Below, piece after piece: positions 9,138-20,100 of a stretch of 64,000 nucleotides of DNA. Positions within the stretch are counted from its first letter, which is position 1. Each line of letters begins with the position of its first letter. Below the pieces are notes generated by a model, which was not told where the DNA came from, ran no database searches, and saw nothing but the letters and a program-made list of their open reading frames with translations. The position numbers were made by a program, and so were the translations under genes. This stretch comes from Draconibacterium sp. (GTDB taxonomy: Bacteria; Bacteroidota; Bacteroidia; Bacteroidales; Prolixibacteraceae), in the NCBI GenBank assembly GCA_016705335.1, contig JADIYN010000021.1, forward strand, positions 1 to 64,000, written 5' to 3'.

Positions 9138-11612
9138 ATGATTGATGAAATAAACAATATCCGATCGATCGTTAAAAAGGAGATCCTTAAAAAATATGGA
9201 CTTGAGGTTTTATATGCAAAAGATTGTGAAAATTTATCATCATCAATTCTGAACAAAACCAACAGACAATTAAGCCATTCTACGTTAAAACGTTTTTTCG
9301 GAATTGTAAATACACCATTCAAACCATCAAATTATACACGCGATACAATTGCTATTTATCTGAATTTCAAGGATTGGAAGGAATTAATATTAGAATTGAA
9401 TGAGAACAGAATAAGTTTGGTTGAACCTGATTACTGGGATAGATTGAATAACAGAATTCAGGTAGTTACAAACGAAAGTTTAAATTCAATAAAGGCAAAA
9501 ATAGGGGCACAATATGATAATTTTCCTATCCGTGTTTTTGCCGTTAAAAAAATCAGGAATTTTCTCAATTCAAAAAAAACTGCTACTGCATTTATTGCTC
9601 CGGGCGGTTATGGTAAAACTTCTGTAATTGCCCAACTCACCGAAATGTTCTTTACAGGAGAAAATGCAAAGTATCCAAAAGATATTGTTTGCCTTATTGA
9701 CGGCAGTATTTTGGTCAATTTGATTGACCTTAATCTGGAAATGATGCGAATGAAAAATGTTGTGGATTTCGACCCTGAAAACAGTTTCAGCGTTTATTTC
9801 AGGAAAAATCCGGAACAGGTAAAAGGCCGGTTTGTTTTGATAATTGAGAGTTTATATGAAATTTATAATAAAGAAGAAAAACTTATATATTTTGTTGAAA
9901 ATCTGATGGATATAATTTCTTCTTTTAAAGATTTTCCATGGTTTAAAATTATTGTAACCTGCCGGCCTGAAGACTGGAAGATATTTACAAATATCATTCA
10001 AAATAATCCCCAGTTAAAATCGCTTTGGTATGATGTTAATTTCGAAACCAAGCTGGCAAATACAGTAAATGTACCACCGTTAAACTCAAACGAAATCAGA
10101 CATTATTTCAAAAGGAATAATTCTGCTTTGACTTTTGAATATCTGAATTTTAACCATCCTGAAATTATTGATATAGTTAACAATCCATATTTTCTGCACC
10201 TTTTTGGCAGGAGTCAAAATCCGGAAAATATTCATTCTGATATTGAATTGCTGACAAAGTTCGTACAATCAAAAGTGCTGATTGAACCCTATCTCGAAGA
10301 AAAATCAAAGATCATAAATGCCTTTTTCAAACTTTCAAATTACGCAAAATCAAGCTCATCAGTTGAGAAAAAGGATCTCCCGGAAATGACCTATTTTAAT
10401 CTGGCATACAAAGAGTTAATTTCAAATAATGTAATGTATGAATACACGGTTCAGGGAAATTATCTGTCGGTAAAAACTTTTGTGAAATTTACAAACGATA
10501 TTTTACTTGGGTTTTTTCTGACAAACAAATGGATAGAAGAGAATAATTTCAACCTTAAATTAATCAGGCGCATTTATAAATTCTACGAAAAAAACAGCAA
10601 ACTGCAGGTTGATATTTTTAAATACATGATAAAATATGCTTTTAAGGAAGGTAATGCCGAAATTTTAAAAAATATTTTCACCGTTTTTACTGATGAAAAA
10701 GAAATTCATTTTGATGCTGAATTGAAACAGGTAAATCCTGAAATCATTAATGTGATTGGCATTGAAATCAGGAAGAACAAAATAATGCGTGATATTTTAA
10801 TTCCATTTTACGCGAAGACAAAAGCAGGACAGCATTTTTATTTCGAAAGTTTCTTTGATATGGACAGCCTTGTTTTACACTCGGGTGACAATATCAAATA
10901 CTATTTGGAAAATAAACAAACTGCCGATGCATTTATTTACGGGCATTTTTTGAAATTTATGCAATATTTTTTGTCGGGGAATATTAAAAATTGCCAAATT
11001 GAATATGAATTGTTTCAATCGACAGTATTTGATGATAATATTAAACCGGGAATTGCCGGATACTATTTTGGTGCACAGTTAATATATCAGTCTGTTTTTT
11101 TCGATAAAATAGAACCTGACATAATAGAAAAGATTTTCAGGAAGTCGGAGATTTTCTATGAAACCGGTGTTCAGCAAAAAAATGTAAACCCGATTTTTGA
11201 GCATATAATTATATATTCATTGAATTACGGTGATAGATTTGAGGAGATTTGCAAACTCATGGATTTTATACTCAGACGTTTTGCAGTAGTTAGGTCTTCA
11301 GTTACATGGCACAACCAGCTTTCGAGAATTATTTATGCGCGTGCCCTTTTAAATACAGGAAAGCCTGAACAGGCATTTGATTTATTTAAAAAAGTTGAGT
11401 TAAACGTGATACCTGTAAACTATAAAAATTATGTAAAAATCAGGTTCAACCTGGTCAGTGCAGAATTCTTAATACACGACAAAAAGTATAAAGAAGCCAA
11501 ATTATTGATTGAGGAGATAAAAACTGTATCGCAAATGCTTAAACTGAAGTTTTTTTATGATAAAGCAATAATCCTCGAAAACAATATTTATAAGACGGAT
11601 TTAAAAAATTAA
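9138..11612 (+). CDS. STAND-type P-loop NTPase with Bacteroidota N-terminal domain
   Basis: An intact 824-residue protein. Residues 1-85 form a helical domain of a type I associate with many Bacteroidota proteins (pattern ...SHSTLKRFFG...PSNYTRDTIAIYL..KDW). A nucleotide-binding core follows: Walker A GGYGKTS at about 156-162, a Walker B-like RFVLIIES at about 241-248, and a T-C-R-P motif at about 284-287 resembling the sensor of NACHT/STAND ATPases. Residues about 400-824 are helical and repeat-like, and could be the sensing part. No nuclease, TIR or protease motif is visible. STAND proteins are signal-responsive switches, some acting in phage defence and others in regulation; which applies here is open. 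It is monocistronic. Confidence 0.65.
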   Translation: MIDEINNIRSIVKKEILKKYGLEVLYAKDCENLSSSILNKTNRQLSHSTLKRFFGIVNTPFKPSNYTRDTIAIYLNFKDWKELILELNENRISLVEPDYWDRLNNRIQVVTNESLNSIKAKIGAQYDNFPIRVFAVKKIRNFLNSKKTATAFIAPGGYGKTSVIAQLTEMFFTGENAKYPKDIVCLIDGSILVNLIDLNLEMMRMKNVVDFDPENSFSVYFRKNPEQVKGRFVLIIESLYEIYNKEEKLIYFVENLMDIISSFKDFPWFKIIVTCRPEDWKIFTNIIQNNPQLKSLWYDVNFETKLANTVNVPPLNSNEIRHYFKRNNSALTFEYLNFNHPEIIDIVNNPYFLHLFGRSQNPENIHSDIELLTKFVQSKVLIEPYLEEKSKIINAFFKLSNYAKSSSSVEKKDLPEMTYFNLAYKELISNNVMYEYTVQGNYLSVKTFVKFTNDILLGFFLTNKWIEENNFNLKLIRRIYKFYEKNSKLQVDIFKYMIKYAFKEGNAEILKNIFTVFTDEKEIHFDAELKQVNPEIINVIGIEIRKNKIMRDILIPFYAKTKAGQHFYFESFFDMDSLVLHSGDNIKYYLENKQTADAFIYGHFLKFMQYFLSGNIKNCQIEYELFQSTVFDDNIKPGIAGYYFGAQLIYQSVFFDKIEPDIIEKIFRKSEIFYETGVQQKNVNPIFEHIIIYSLNYGDRFEEICKLMDFILRRFAVVRSSVTWHNQLSRIIYARALLNTGKPEQAFDLFKKVELNVIPVNYKNYVKIRFNLVSAEFLIHDKKYKEAKLLIEEIKTVSQMLKLKFFYDKAIILENNIYKTDLKN

Positions 11613-11645
11613 TTTGTCTCTCAATTACCGGTGATGAATTGATAA

Positions 11646-12662
11646 TCAGTTATCTTCCGGAGGAATAATATCATCGAAACGGTTGAGCATGATTGCTTCA
11701 ATCAGAATAGCCATAAACTCGGGTTTTTCAATCAGTTTCAGGTACGAGTGGTTTGAGTTTTCACGTTTCACCCATTTGTTTCCTCCTTTGTTGTCAGCTT
11801 CGCAAAATCCTCCGGTAATTTTCTCCCAAAGCACATCAACACCGCCATTTACCGCGTATAAAACAGCAGTTTGGTCAAAAGTTGAATTGTCGAGTATTTT
11901 TCCTTTATATTGATCTTTTATCCATGGAGCATGCTGGCTAAAATACATAAATCCCTTGTATAACGGGGTTTCTTCATCGATATCGTTGAAAATTTCACCT
12001 GTTTTAATCTGAACACCAAGTTCAAATCCTGAAAAAACAACAGGTACTTTAAGGTTGTTTAATACATACTTTGTAACGCCGGGCATGTTTCCGTTAAAGT
12101 TCCACTCGTCATCGCCTTTTGGAAATTTGCCACCCATTATTACAAACTCTTTTACTTTTTTCGAAATCAGTTCAGAGCCATTTAATTTTGAGTGTTTATC
12201 AGCTTTTGACTGTAATAGCCTTTCGATATTTTTTAAGGGTCCAACCGTGATTATGGTAATACTTGTGTCAGTTGCAGCACCAAGTATTTTACGGTATAGA
12301 TCAACAGTTTCAGGAACGTCGTCGTAAGTTAATTTATATTCAAAATTATTGGCAATTGCCTGATTGTAATTTGTTACACTAGTTGAAGTCCCGTCTTTTC
12401 TTGTTCCGATTGGAATATTCGGATGTAAATAAAACCTGTTTATTGCATCAATTGCCGGAACAGCATATTTATCATCGCTCCAGCACATAACTGCCAATAA
12501 TTCACAATCGCCGCGCGAAACATAATTGTGCAGCATTGCAATTGCTCCCAAGTCATCGGCATCGCCGCCAATATCAGTATCAAAAATAATTTTAGGTTGC
12601 GAAAAAGTAATTAAGCTGTTTAAAACCAAAATCAGTAAAAGCAGTGTTCTAATTTTTTTCAT
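11646..12662 (-). CDS. Exported nucleoside hydrolase-like protein
   Basis: About 338 residues. An N-terminal signal peptide (MKKIRTLLLLILVLNSLITFS) is followed at once by KIIFDTDIGGDADDLGAI, the calcium-binding DTDxGxDxDD loop of nucleoside hydrolases, which cleave the N-glycosidic bond of ribonucleosides. A late FDQTAVLYAVNG segment matches the conserved C-terminal part of the fold. I start at 12662 because MKKIRTLL makes a better signal peptide than the ATG seven codons upstream. The periplasmic location and the unusual first loop make the substrate uncertain. It converges with the STAND gene, ending 34 bp from it. Confidence 0.8.
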   Translation of the reverse strand: MKKIRTLLLLILVLNSLITFSQPKIIFDTDIGGDADDLGAIAMLHNYVSRGDCELLAVMCWSDDKYAVPAIDAINRFYLHPNIPIGTRKDGTSTSVTNYNQAIANNFEYKLTYDDVPETVDLYRKILGAATDTSITIITVGPLKNIERLLQSKADKHSKLNGSELISKKVKEFVIMGGKFPKGDDEWNFNGNMPGVTKYVLNNLKVPVVFSGFELGVQIKTGEIFNDIDEETPLYKGFMYFSQHAPWIKDQYKGKILDNSTFDQTAVLYAVNGGVDVLWEKITGGFCEADNKGGNKWVKRENSNHSYLKLIEKPEFMAILIEAIMLNRFDDIIPPEDN

Positions 12663-12683
12663 TTTATAAATATTAATTTTCAT

Positions 12684-13032
12684 TTGTATTTAATTTTCCA
12701 TCCTGACTTAATAAAATAGCAAACGGATGCGGCAAAATACAAAGGATTATCGAATTGAAGATTTTAGCGTTTAACAATTAATGTTAAAAACTGATTTTGA
12801 AAAGGGTAATAGACAATGTTTCCACTGTAATGATCATAAAATTTATGGTACAAAGCTAAATCGCTTAACATTCACTTCATATTTTTAATTAATTGTATTA
12901 TTAATTAGTTAAACTGCCTTGTTTAATATCAAATTGATTGAAAATTAACTATTATTGTGTCATAATGAAAAGCAATATTATTTATTATTGTATCATTGTC
13001 AGAATAGTTAGAAATTTATAACACATTGGGAT
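12684..13032. other. Divergent intergenic region upstream of the ATP-grasp/Anbu operon
   Basis: About 350 bp, very AT-rich, between the nucleoside hydrolase (minus) and the ATP-grasp gene (plus). Short AT palindromes (TTAATTAAT and its complement around 12885-12910) are present, but no convincing promoter consensus. It should hold both divergent promoters. Confidence 0.4.
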
Positions 13033-14496
13033 ATGGAACAGATAATGAACGGAATCCTTGATTCGCAAAAATTTGAAAACCTGCATTTCGATGAAGTTTA
13101 CACGAGTTTAAATGTTCCAAAGGATCATTATAAAACTATTGTAGAGCGTTTTAACCAACTTAGTATTTCAGATTTCCAGCGTATAAACAATGATGTGAAA
13201 ACAGCATTTTTTAACCAGGGAATTACTTTTGCAGTCTATTCTGAAGATAATAAAGCCAACGAGCGGATTTTTCCGTTCGACCTTTTTCCAAGAATTATTC
13301 CAAGCGATGAATGGATGAAACTCGAAAAAGGAGTTATTCAGCGAAACAAGGCTATTAATCTGTTTTTGCACGACATCTACCATAAAAACAAATATTAAAA
13401 GAATAAGGTAGTACCCGCCGATTTGATTTTCTCCTCTAAAAACTACCTGAAGGAAATGGTTGATTTTACTCCTGAAGGAGGAATTTATACGCATATTTCA
13501 GGAACAGATTTGATAAAACACACAGATGGGGAATATTACATTTTGGAAGACAATTTGCGTTGCCCTTCGGGTGTAAGTTATGTTTTGTCAAACCGGATGG
13601 CATTAAAAAAGTCGTTGTTTGAACTGTTTAATAAATTGAAGGCCAAAACTATATATCAATATCCCGAGCATTTGCTTGAGATTTTAAAAACAGTGAAACC
13701 GGCAAATACCGAAGCTCCGAATGTTGTTGTGGTTACACCCGGAATGTACAATTCTGCATATTTTGAACATTCGTTTTTAGCGCAAAAAATGGGAGTTTCG
13801 TTGGTTGAGGGTAGAGATTTGTATGTAGAGAAGGATTTCGTTTTCATGAAAACAATTCGCGGGCCACAAAGAGTGGATGTAATTTACAGACGGGTTGACG
13901 ATGAATTTATTGATCCACTTTGTTTCAGGAAAGATTCAATGCTTGGTGTACCTGGCCTTATGAATGCTTACAGAGCTGGAAATGTAACCCTGGCAAATGC
14001 GCCGGGCACCGGTGTGGCAGACGACAAGGCAGTTTACAACTACGTACCTGACATTATCAAATATTATCTCAACGAGGAACCAATTTTAAATAATGTCAGA
14101 ACCTATCGTTGTGAGCGGGAAGATGACATGAAATATGTGCTCGAAAACATTGATAAACTGGTTGTTAAGCCAGTTGACGAATCGGGTGGTTATGGCATTA
14201 CAATTGGCACAACATTAACCCGGGAACAAATTGAAGAAGTAAAAGTCAGGATAAAAGATACTCCCCGAAAATACATTGCCCAACCCATAATGAGTCTTTC
14301 TGTGCACCCAACATTTATTGATGATACAAAAGAATTTGAACCACGCCATATTGATTTGCGCACTTTCAGTTTAATGGGTAAAAACACTGAATATATTCTG
14401 AAAGGCGGGCTTACAAGAGTGGCATTGAAAAGGGGTAATTTGATAGTGAATTCATCGCAGGGCGGCGGTTCAAAAGATACCTGGGTGTTGGATTAG
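13033..14496 (+). CDS. Circularly permuted ATP-grasp protein (DUF404/DUF407), in-frame stop
   Basis: Circularly permuted ATP-grasp ligase of about 487 residues, a family thought to form amide bonds between amino-group donors and carboxylates. Typical stretches are present: GIYTHISGTDLIKH, YRRVDDEFIDPL, ANAPGTGVADDKAVY and the C-terminal EPRHIDLRTF. An in-frame TAA at 13396-13398 interrupts it. The local sequence reads well as ...HKNKILK(D/E)KVVPADLIF if one A is added to the AAA at about 13390-13392 and one base removed near 13403, so two compensating indels explain the stop. It is the first gene of the alpha-E, transglutaminase and Anbu operon (30-bp gap to the next). Confidence 0.88.
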
Positions 14497-14526
14497 TGGT
14501 TTTGAATTGTTAAAAAAATAAAAATT

Positions 14527-15465
14527 ATGTTATCAAGAGTAGCAAACAACTTATATTGGATGGGGCGCCATATTGAGCGTGCCGATCATTTGGCGAGATA
14601 TAGTAAAGCAAATTATTTTTCATCGCTCGATGCACCAATTCTAAAAACTTACGACAGGAAATTTGTATTGGAATCGATGTTGTACATGGCAGGTATTTTT
14701 GACATGGAAAACATAAACGAAAGGGATGTTTTGTTTAAAATCGGGCTCGATACACAAAACCCGAATTCGATTATCAGTAATATTACAAGTGCCCGTGAAA
14801 ATGCCCGTGGCGCAAGAAATACAATATCGACCGACCTTTGGGAAGCCATAAATAAATATTATCATTTGGTAATGAATTATCCGCAGGAAATATATTTAAC
14901 CACCGGACTTTTCGATTTTTCGCAAATGATTTCGGATCAAACTTCTATTGTAGGAAGTAAAATTTATGCAACACTGTTACATGATGAGGAGTGGGCAATG
15001 ATTTTAATTGGAATGTACATTGAACGCGGGTTACAAATAATCAGAATAATCAACTCAAAACTAAATGACATTTATAAAATTGAAGTTGCTGGAAACACAG
15101 AAACTGAACTAAGTTTCGAGTGGTCGAATCTTTTACGTTGTCTCGAATCGTTCGATATGAACAGGAAATTCTACCGCTCAATTCCCAACCGGGAGCAGGT
15201 ACTTGAGTTTTTAGTGTTAAATGCAGCCTGTCCGCGATCAATCGCTTATGCTTTGAATGGTGTGAGACGCTACGAAGAAAAGATAAGCAGGAACGAAAAT
15301 CAGGATGGAAACACAACAAGTTTTAAAATCAGAAAACTTGCAGAACAATATAAATACCTTTCCTACGATGAATTTAAAGACGATATTTACAAGCTGTTGA
15401 ATTCAACACAAAACAAATTAATGGAAATTGGTTCTGAGTTTGAAAAAAAATACCTTTCGTTCTAA
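14527..15465 (+). CDS. Alpha-E domain protein (DUF403)
   Basis: A 312-residue, mostly alpha-helical cytosolic protein. It starts with MLSRVANNLYWMGRHIERADHLAR, the conserved opening of alpha-E proteins, and carries Arg/Glu-rich helices throughout (SARENARGARNTIS near residue 90). The family almost always sits beside circularly permuted ATP-grasp and transglutaminase genes and is assumed to act with them in making or handling a peptide. Its stop codon overlaps the start of the next gene (TAATG at 15462-15466), which indicates translational coupling. Intact. Confidence 0.92.
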   Translation: MLSRVANNLYWMGRHIERADHLARYSKANYFSSLDAPILKTYDRKFVLESMLYMAGIFDMENINERDVLFKIGLDTQNPNSIISNITSARENARGARNTISTDLWEAINKYYHLVMNYPQEIYLTTGLFDFSQMISDQTSIVGSKIYATLLHDEEWAMILIGMYIERGLQIIRIINSKLNDIYKIEVAGNTETELSFEWSNLLRCLESFDMNRKFYRSIPNREQVLEFLVLNAACPRSIAYALNGVRRYEEKISRNENQDGNTTSFKIRKLAEQYKYLSYDEFKDDIYKLLNSTQNKLMEIGSEFEKKYLSF

Positions 15466-16309
15466 TGGAAGAGTTTAGTATTGAATACTATATAGAAAAT
15501 AAATATGATTCGGAAGTCAGGAAGGCAAATTATCAGTTATTATTAATTCCGGAGAATAATTCTGGTCAGAAAGTGCTTGATTATCAGTTTTCCTGTTCTG
15601 AAAATAAGGAAATCTATATCTCAAAGAATATATTTGGATTCGATATTATTTCTTATTATGTCACAAAACCTTTTACTGAATTTTGGTTTAAACTTTCAGT
15701 AAAAATTCAGAAACAGGTTTTTAATCCATTTTATGTAAGTCCTCTTTTACCCAATAATGAATTTGAACTTATTAATTCGATTGATTTTCAAATCGATAAT
15801 CACCTTTTCTTTCGTCAACCGAACTTTCTCAAATGCCGAGGTCGGTAAATGTTTCATTTCCTGTATATTCAGGCGAAATCCAGGTTTTTGATTACTTGCT
15901 GAAACTAAATAATTTCATCTTTCAGCTTCTCGATTATTCTCCTGAAAGCACTGATGTGAATACACCAATTTCAGAAGTTTTGCAAATAAAAAAAGGTGTT
16001 TGCCAGGATTTTGCCCACCTGTTTATTTCAGTATGCCGGCAAAACAAAATACCCGCCCGGTATGTTAGTGGTTATTTAAATCAGGGTGCAGGTTTTGTTG
16101 GATCAAGTCAGCTTCACGCTTGGGTTGAGGCACTGATACCCGATTTGGGTTGGGTAGGTTTTGATGCAACAAACAACTTGCTTGCCGACCACCATTATAT
16201 TAAAATTGCACATGGTACAGATTATCGCGATTGCAGCCCGATAATCGGTGTTTTGGAAACAACAGGCTCGCAAAAAAGTACACATTCAGTTACAGTAACA
16301 AATCAATAA
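15465..16309 (+). CDS. Transglutaminase-like cysteine protease/ligase, frameshifted
   Basis: About 281 residues once joined. The first about 125 residues are the beta-rich N-terminal domain of bacterial transglutaminase-like proteins. The catalytic core follows with the nucleophile Cys in GVCQDFAH (near base 16003), His in QLHAWVE (near 16117), and Asp in FDATNN. The frame breaks at about 15834, where CTCAAATGCCG needs one more A. Enzymes of this family cleave or form isopeptide and peptide bonds. Its place between alpha-E and Anbu (3-bp gap to Anbu) suggests processing of a product made by the ATP-grasp enzyme. Confidence 0.88.
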
Positions 16310-16312
16310 TTT

Positions 16313-17017
16313 ATGACATTTTGTGTTGCAATAAAAAGTAAAACGGGCGTTGTTGCCCTTTCTGATACCCGCATTAGCAGTGGATTGGGAGTTTCAACTT
16401 CAAAAAAGATTAAAACATACCAGGATAGTGGAAGTTCATTTTTCATTATGTCATCAGGTCTCCGGTCAATCCGCGACAAGGTTATTCATTTGTTTGAAGA
16501 AGAACTGGAAACTTCTCCATGTGATAAACTTTACAAGGTTGCAAGTATGATAGGTAAGGCAGTAAAACAGTCGCGTGCTGAAGATTTGGAACCCCTGATG
16601 CAAAGCAAATTCTTTTTTGATGCGCATTTTATTGTAGGCGGTCAATGTTCAAGAGACAAACAGTCCACCATTTTTTTAGTTTTTCCCGAAGGAAACTGGG
16701 TTGAAGCTTCAAATGAATCTCCATATACAATTATCGGAAATACAGGTTTTGGGAAATCCATACTTCGCCGGTTATTACATGAAAATATTTCCTTCGATTT
16801 GGCCATAAAAGCCGCTTACCTGTCGTTTGATGCAACATTTAAAAATGCCAGCGATGTTGATTTTCCAGTAGATTTTGCGCTTTATAAAAATGGAACTTTC
16901 GAAATACAGGAATTACGAAAATCGGAAGAAGAATTAAAAGGTACAGCTTTAAAATGGAACCAAATGTTAATTGAAGCTGCTGACAATCTACCTAATTTTG
17001 TGCATTTTGAAGATTGA
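16313..17017 (+). CDS. Anbu, proteasome-like T1 peptidase
   Basis: A 234-residue N-terminal nucleophile hydrolase of the Anbu family, related to HslV and proteasome beta subunits. After removal of Met the chain begins TFCVAIK. Counting from that Thr as residue 1 places Asp at 17 (ALSDTR) and Lys at 33 (KKIK), which is the catalytic Thr1/Asp17/Lys33 arrangement of the superfamily. A GNTGFGKSILRRLL segment lies later. Anbu proteins form open-ring or lock-washer oligomers, and their substrate is unknown. It is the last gene of the operon with ATP-grasp, alpha-E and transglutaminase, and a hairpin terminator follows. Confidence 0.9.
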   Translation: MTFCVAIKSKTGVVALSDTRISSGLGVSTSKKIKTYQDSGSSFFIMSSGLRSIRDKVIHLFEEELETSPCDKLYKVASMIGKAVKQSRAEDLEPLMQSKFFFDAHFIVGGQCSRDKQSTIFLVFPEGNWVEASNESPYTIIGNTGFGKSILRRLLHENISFDLAIKAAYLSFDATFKNASDVDFPVDFALYKNGTFEIQELRKSEEELKGTALKWNQMLIEAADNLPNFVHFED

Positions 17018-17019
17018 TA

Positions 17020-17095
17020 TTTGAACACTGATAACGCAGATTTATCTGAGTAATCACTGTGTAAATCATTTATATAAGTGTCATCAGTGTTCAAA
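17020..17095. terminator. Bidirectional hairpin between Anbu and DUF2126 genes
   Basis: Perfect 13-bp arms TTTGAACACTGAT (17020-17032) and ATCAGTGTTCAAA (17083-17095) separated by 50 bases with partial internal pairing. It lies exactly between two convergent genes, starting 3 bp after the Anbu stop and ending 17 bp before the DUF2126 stop, so it could serve both. Confidence 0.55.
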
Positions 17096-17111
17096 AAAGT
17101 GATTTTAGATA

Positions 17112-20100
17112 TCACTTCTGTAATTTATATTTCCTCAAATCAAAAGTATGCGGATATTCAGGATCGGGTTCAATTATTTTTGGAGTAATCACAACCCGTT
17201 CATTTGTATCCTGTTCTTTTTCAAGAATATATCTTCTGATTTCGGTGCTGATTTCTTCTTTGGGTGTGTAAACTCCCTGTGTGTGATTTTCGTTGTAAAA
17301 ACGTGAAACCCGTCTTCCTTCAGCTTCAAAACTGTTGACAGGGAAAGTATCGTAAGCCCGCCCTCCCGGATGAAAACATGGTAGGTACAACCCGCAACAG
17401 ATTTGCCTACCCATAAATCAAAAATATCGAAAACAAGCGGTGTGTCAACTCCCAGATTTGGATGAAGTGCCGATGGTGGCTGCCACGCACGGTATCGCAC
17501 CGAAGCAACATATTCGCCTTTTGTACCGGTGTTTGCCATCGGAATTCGCATTCCGTTGCATAAAATAATATATCTCTCGCTCGTTAAACCTGTTGCCTTT
17601 ACTTCAATTCTTTCTACCGAAGAGTCAACAAAACGGGCAGTTCCCGAACTCGACATTTCTTCGCCCAAAACATTCCAGGGCTCAATGGCAGTGCGCAAAC
17701 TCAATTCAACATCTTTAAATTCAACACGGCCAATATGCGGAAAACGGAATTCAAAAAACGGTTCCAGCCAGTTGATATCGAAAGCGTATCCAGCATTGTT
17801 TAATTGACTTACCACATCTTTTAAATCTTCACGAACGAAATGGTGAGTCATAAATTTGTCATGCAACTCGGTACCCCACCGAACTAATTTTCCATTGTAA
17901 GGTTTTTCCCAAAACCATGAAACAAGTGTTCGGATTAAAAGCAACTGTACCAAACACATTTGTTTGTTTGGCGGCATATCGAAACCTCTTAATTCAAGGA
18001 TTCCCAACCGTCCGGTTAAAGAATCAGGAGAATACAATTTGTCGATACAAAACTCTGCCCGGTGCGTATTTCCTGTGAGATCGATGAGTAAATTCCTAAA
18101 CAACCTGTCAACCAGCCAAAACGGAACTTCGCCTTCGCCGGGATTTGGAATCTGGGCAAATGCAATTTCCAATTCATACAACATTTCCTGTCGTCCTTCG
18201 TCAACACGCGGTGCCTGACTGGTTGGCCCAATAAACGCAGTTGAAAACAAATACGACAAACCGGGATGGTGTTGCCAGAAAGCCAGCATGCTACGCAATA
18301 AATCGGGGCGGCGCAGCAAAGGCGAATCTGCCGGAGTTACCCCGCCAAGTGTAATGTGGTTTCCACCTCCTGTTCCTGTATGTTTTCCGTCGAGCATAAA
18401 TTTCTCTGAACCCAAACGGCTTTCCAAAGCTGCCTCAAAAAGGATATTGTAATTACTTACTACTTCCTGCCATGATTTTGCCGGGTGAATATTCACTTCA
18501 ATAACGCCTGGATCGGGAGTAACCATCAGTTTTTCAATACGTTTGTCCTTAGGTGGGGCATAACCTTCAACAACTACCGGAATTTGCAACTCTTCGGCTG
18601 TGAGTTCAATAGCTGCAAGCAAATCGAGGTAATGTTCAATCATTTCCACAGGTGGTAAAAACAAGTGGATTTTTCCGTCACGAATTTCTGAAACCAGTGC
18701 AGTTTTTATGGTAAAAACCTCAAATTCAGGTTTAAATTCCTTTTTCTTCTCCTTACTTTCATGAAAAGGTAAATGTTTTGTTTTGCTTTTTTTATCGTCG
18801 TCCTTTTCTTCAACAATAAATTCTTTTGGCGAAAGCAAATTCTCCGGAATTGAATAATCGGCAACAGCATTTGATCTTTCCGAAACTTGCTGATGAAAAT
18901 CACCAAGAGGTTGAACATCATCAAAAAGGCTTCGTTCTGCTGGTTTTGGTCGTTTTGATTCAGGAATATGAGGAAGTGAATCGAGTGGTAAACGGTAACC
19001 CATTTGCGAATTGCCCGGAATGAGCATCATTTTACCACCTCTAAAATCCCATGGACAGCTAATCCAGCCTTCTTTTTCGTAAGCCCACTGTAAAGGCAAA
19101 ACAAATCCGGCAGGGTTTTCAAGTCCGCGGTCGAGTTGCTGCATCAGTGTTTTTCGCTCAAGCGAATCTTTTAAATCTATTTTTGTCGGGTCGATATTAA
19201 CCGGCAATTTGCGTTCAGTCCACAGATAGTAAAATGTATCTTCAAAGCCGGGAATGACATTATTTTCAGCAACTCCAAGTTTTTTTGTGAGAAGCTCCAT
19301 AAAAATCGCTGCATCTTTATATGTGTATCCATAATCTTTGCTAAAATCAGCAAGCCACTTTTTATTTTTCCAGACGGGTTTCCTGTCTTTGCGCCAGTAG
19401 AGCGCCATTTGCCAGCGGGGAGTGGGTTCTCCCGGATACCATTTCCCCTGACCGTAATGAAATAAACCTCCGGCGCCAAATTTTTCACTTAGTTTATGCA
19501 GGAGCTTGTTCGACAATTTCTGTTTCTCTAATCCGTCGGCTGCGGTGTTCCATTGTTCCGATTCCATGTCATCAATAGAAACAAAAGTTGGTTCGCCTCC
19601 CATTGTCAAGCGAACATCGACGGCATCAAATTTTGAATCAACTTTATCGCCAAGTGCCATTATTTCTGCCCATTGCTGATCGCTGTAAGGTTTTGTTACG
19701 CGCGGGTCTTCGTGAATACGGATTACTTCGTTTGAATGAAAAAACTCAACTTCACAATGATCAATTGCGCCTGAAATTGGCGCTGCACTTGATGGGGCAG
19801 GAGTGCAGCACAGCGGAATATGACCTTCGCCGGCAAGTAATCCTGAAGTTGGGTCGAGCCCAATCCAACCTGCACCAGGCACATAAACTTCGCACCAGGC
19901 GTGTAAATCTGTAAAATCATGTTCTGTTCCCGATGGTCCGTCAATAGCTTTTTGGTCGGCTTTTAGCTGAACCAGATAACCCGAAACAAAACGGGCGGCC
20001 AAACCCAAATGCCGCATGGTTTGTACAAGCAGCCAGGCCGAGTCACGGCAGGAGCCAAACCCCTTTTGTAATGATTCTTCGCAGGTAAATACACCTGGTT

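Noticed and set aside
9138..11612. Avs-type defence protein with nuclease effector
   Set aside because: No PD-(D/E)XK, HNH or other nuclease motif is seen in the N-terminal domain; only the NTPase core is supported.
19588..19914. 108-codon plus-strand frame inside the DUF2126 gene
   Set aside because: Antisense shadow of a well-supported transglutaminase domain.
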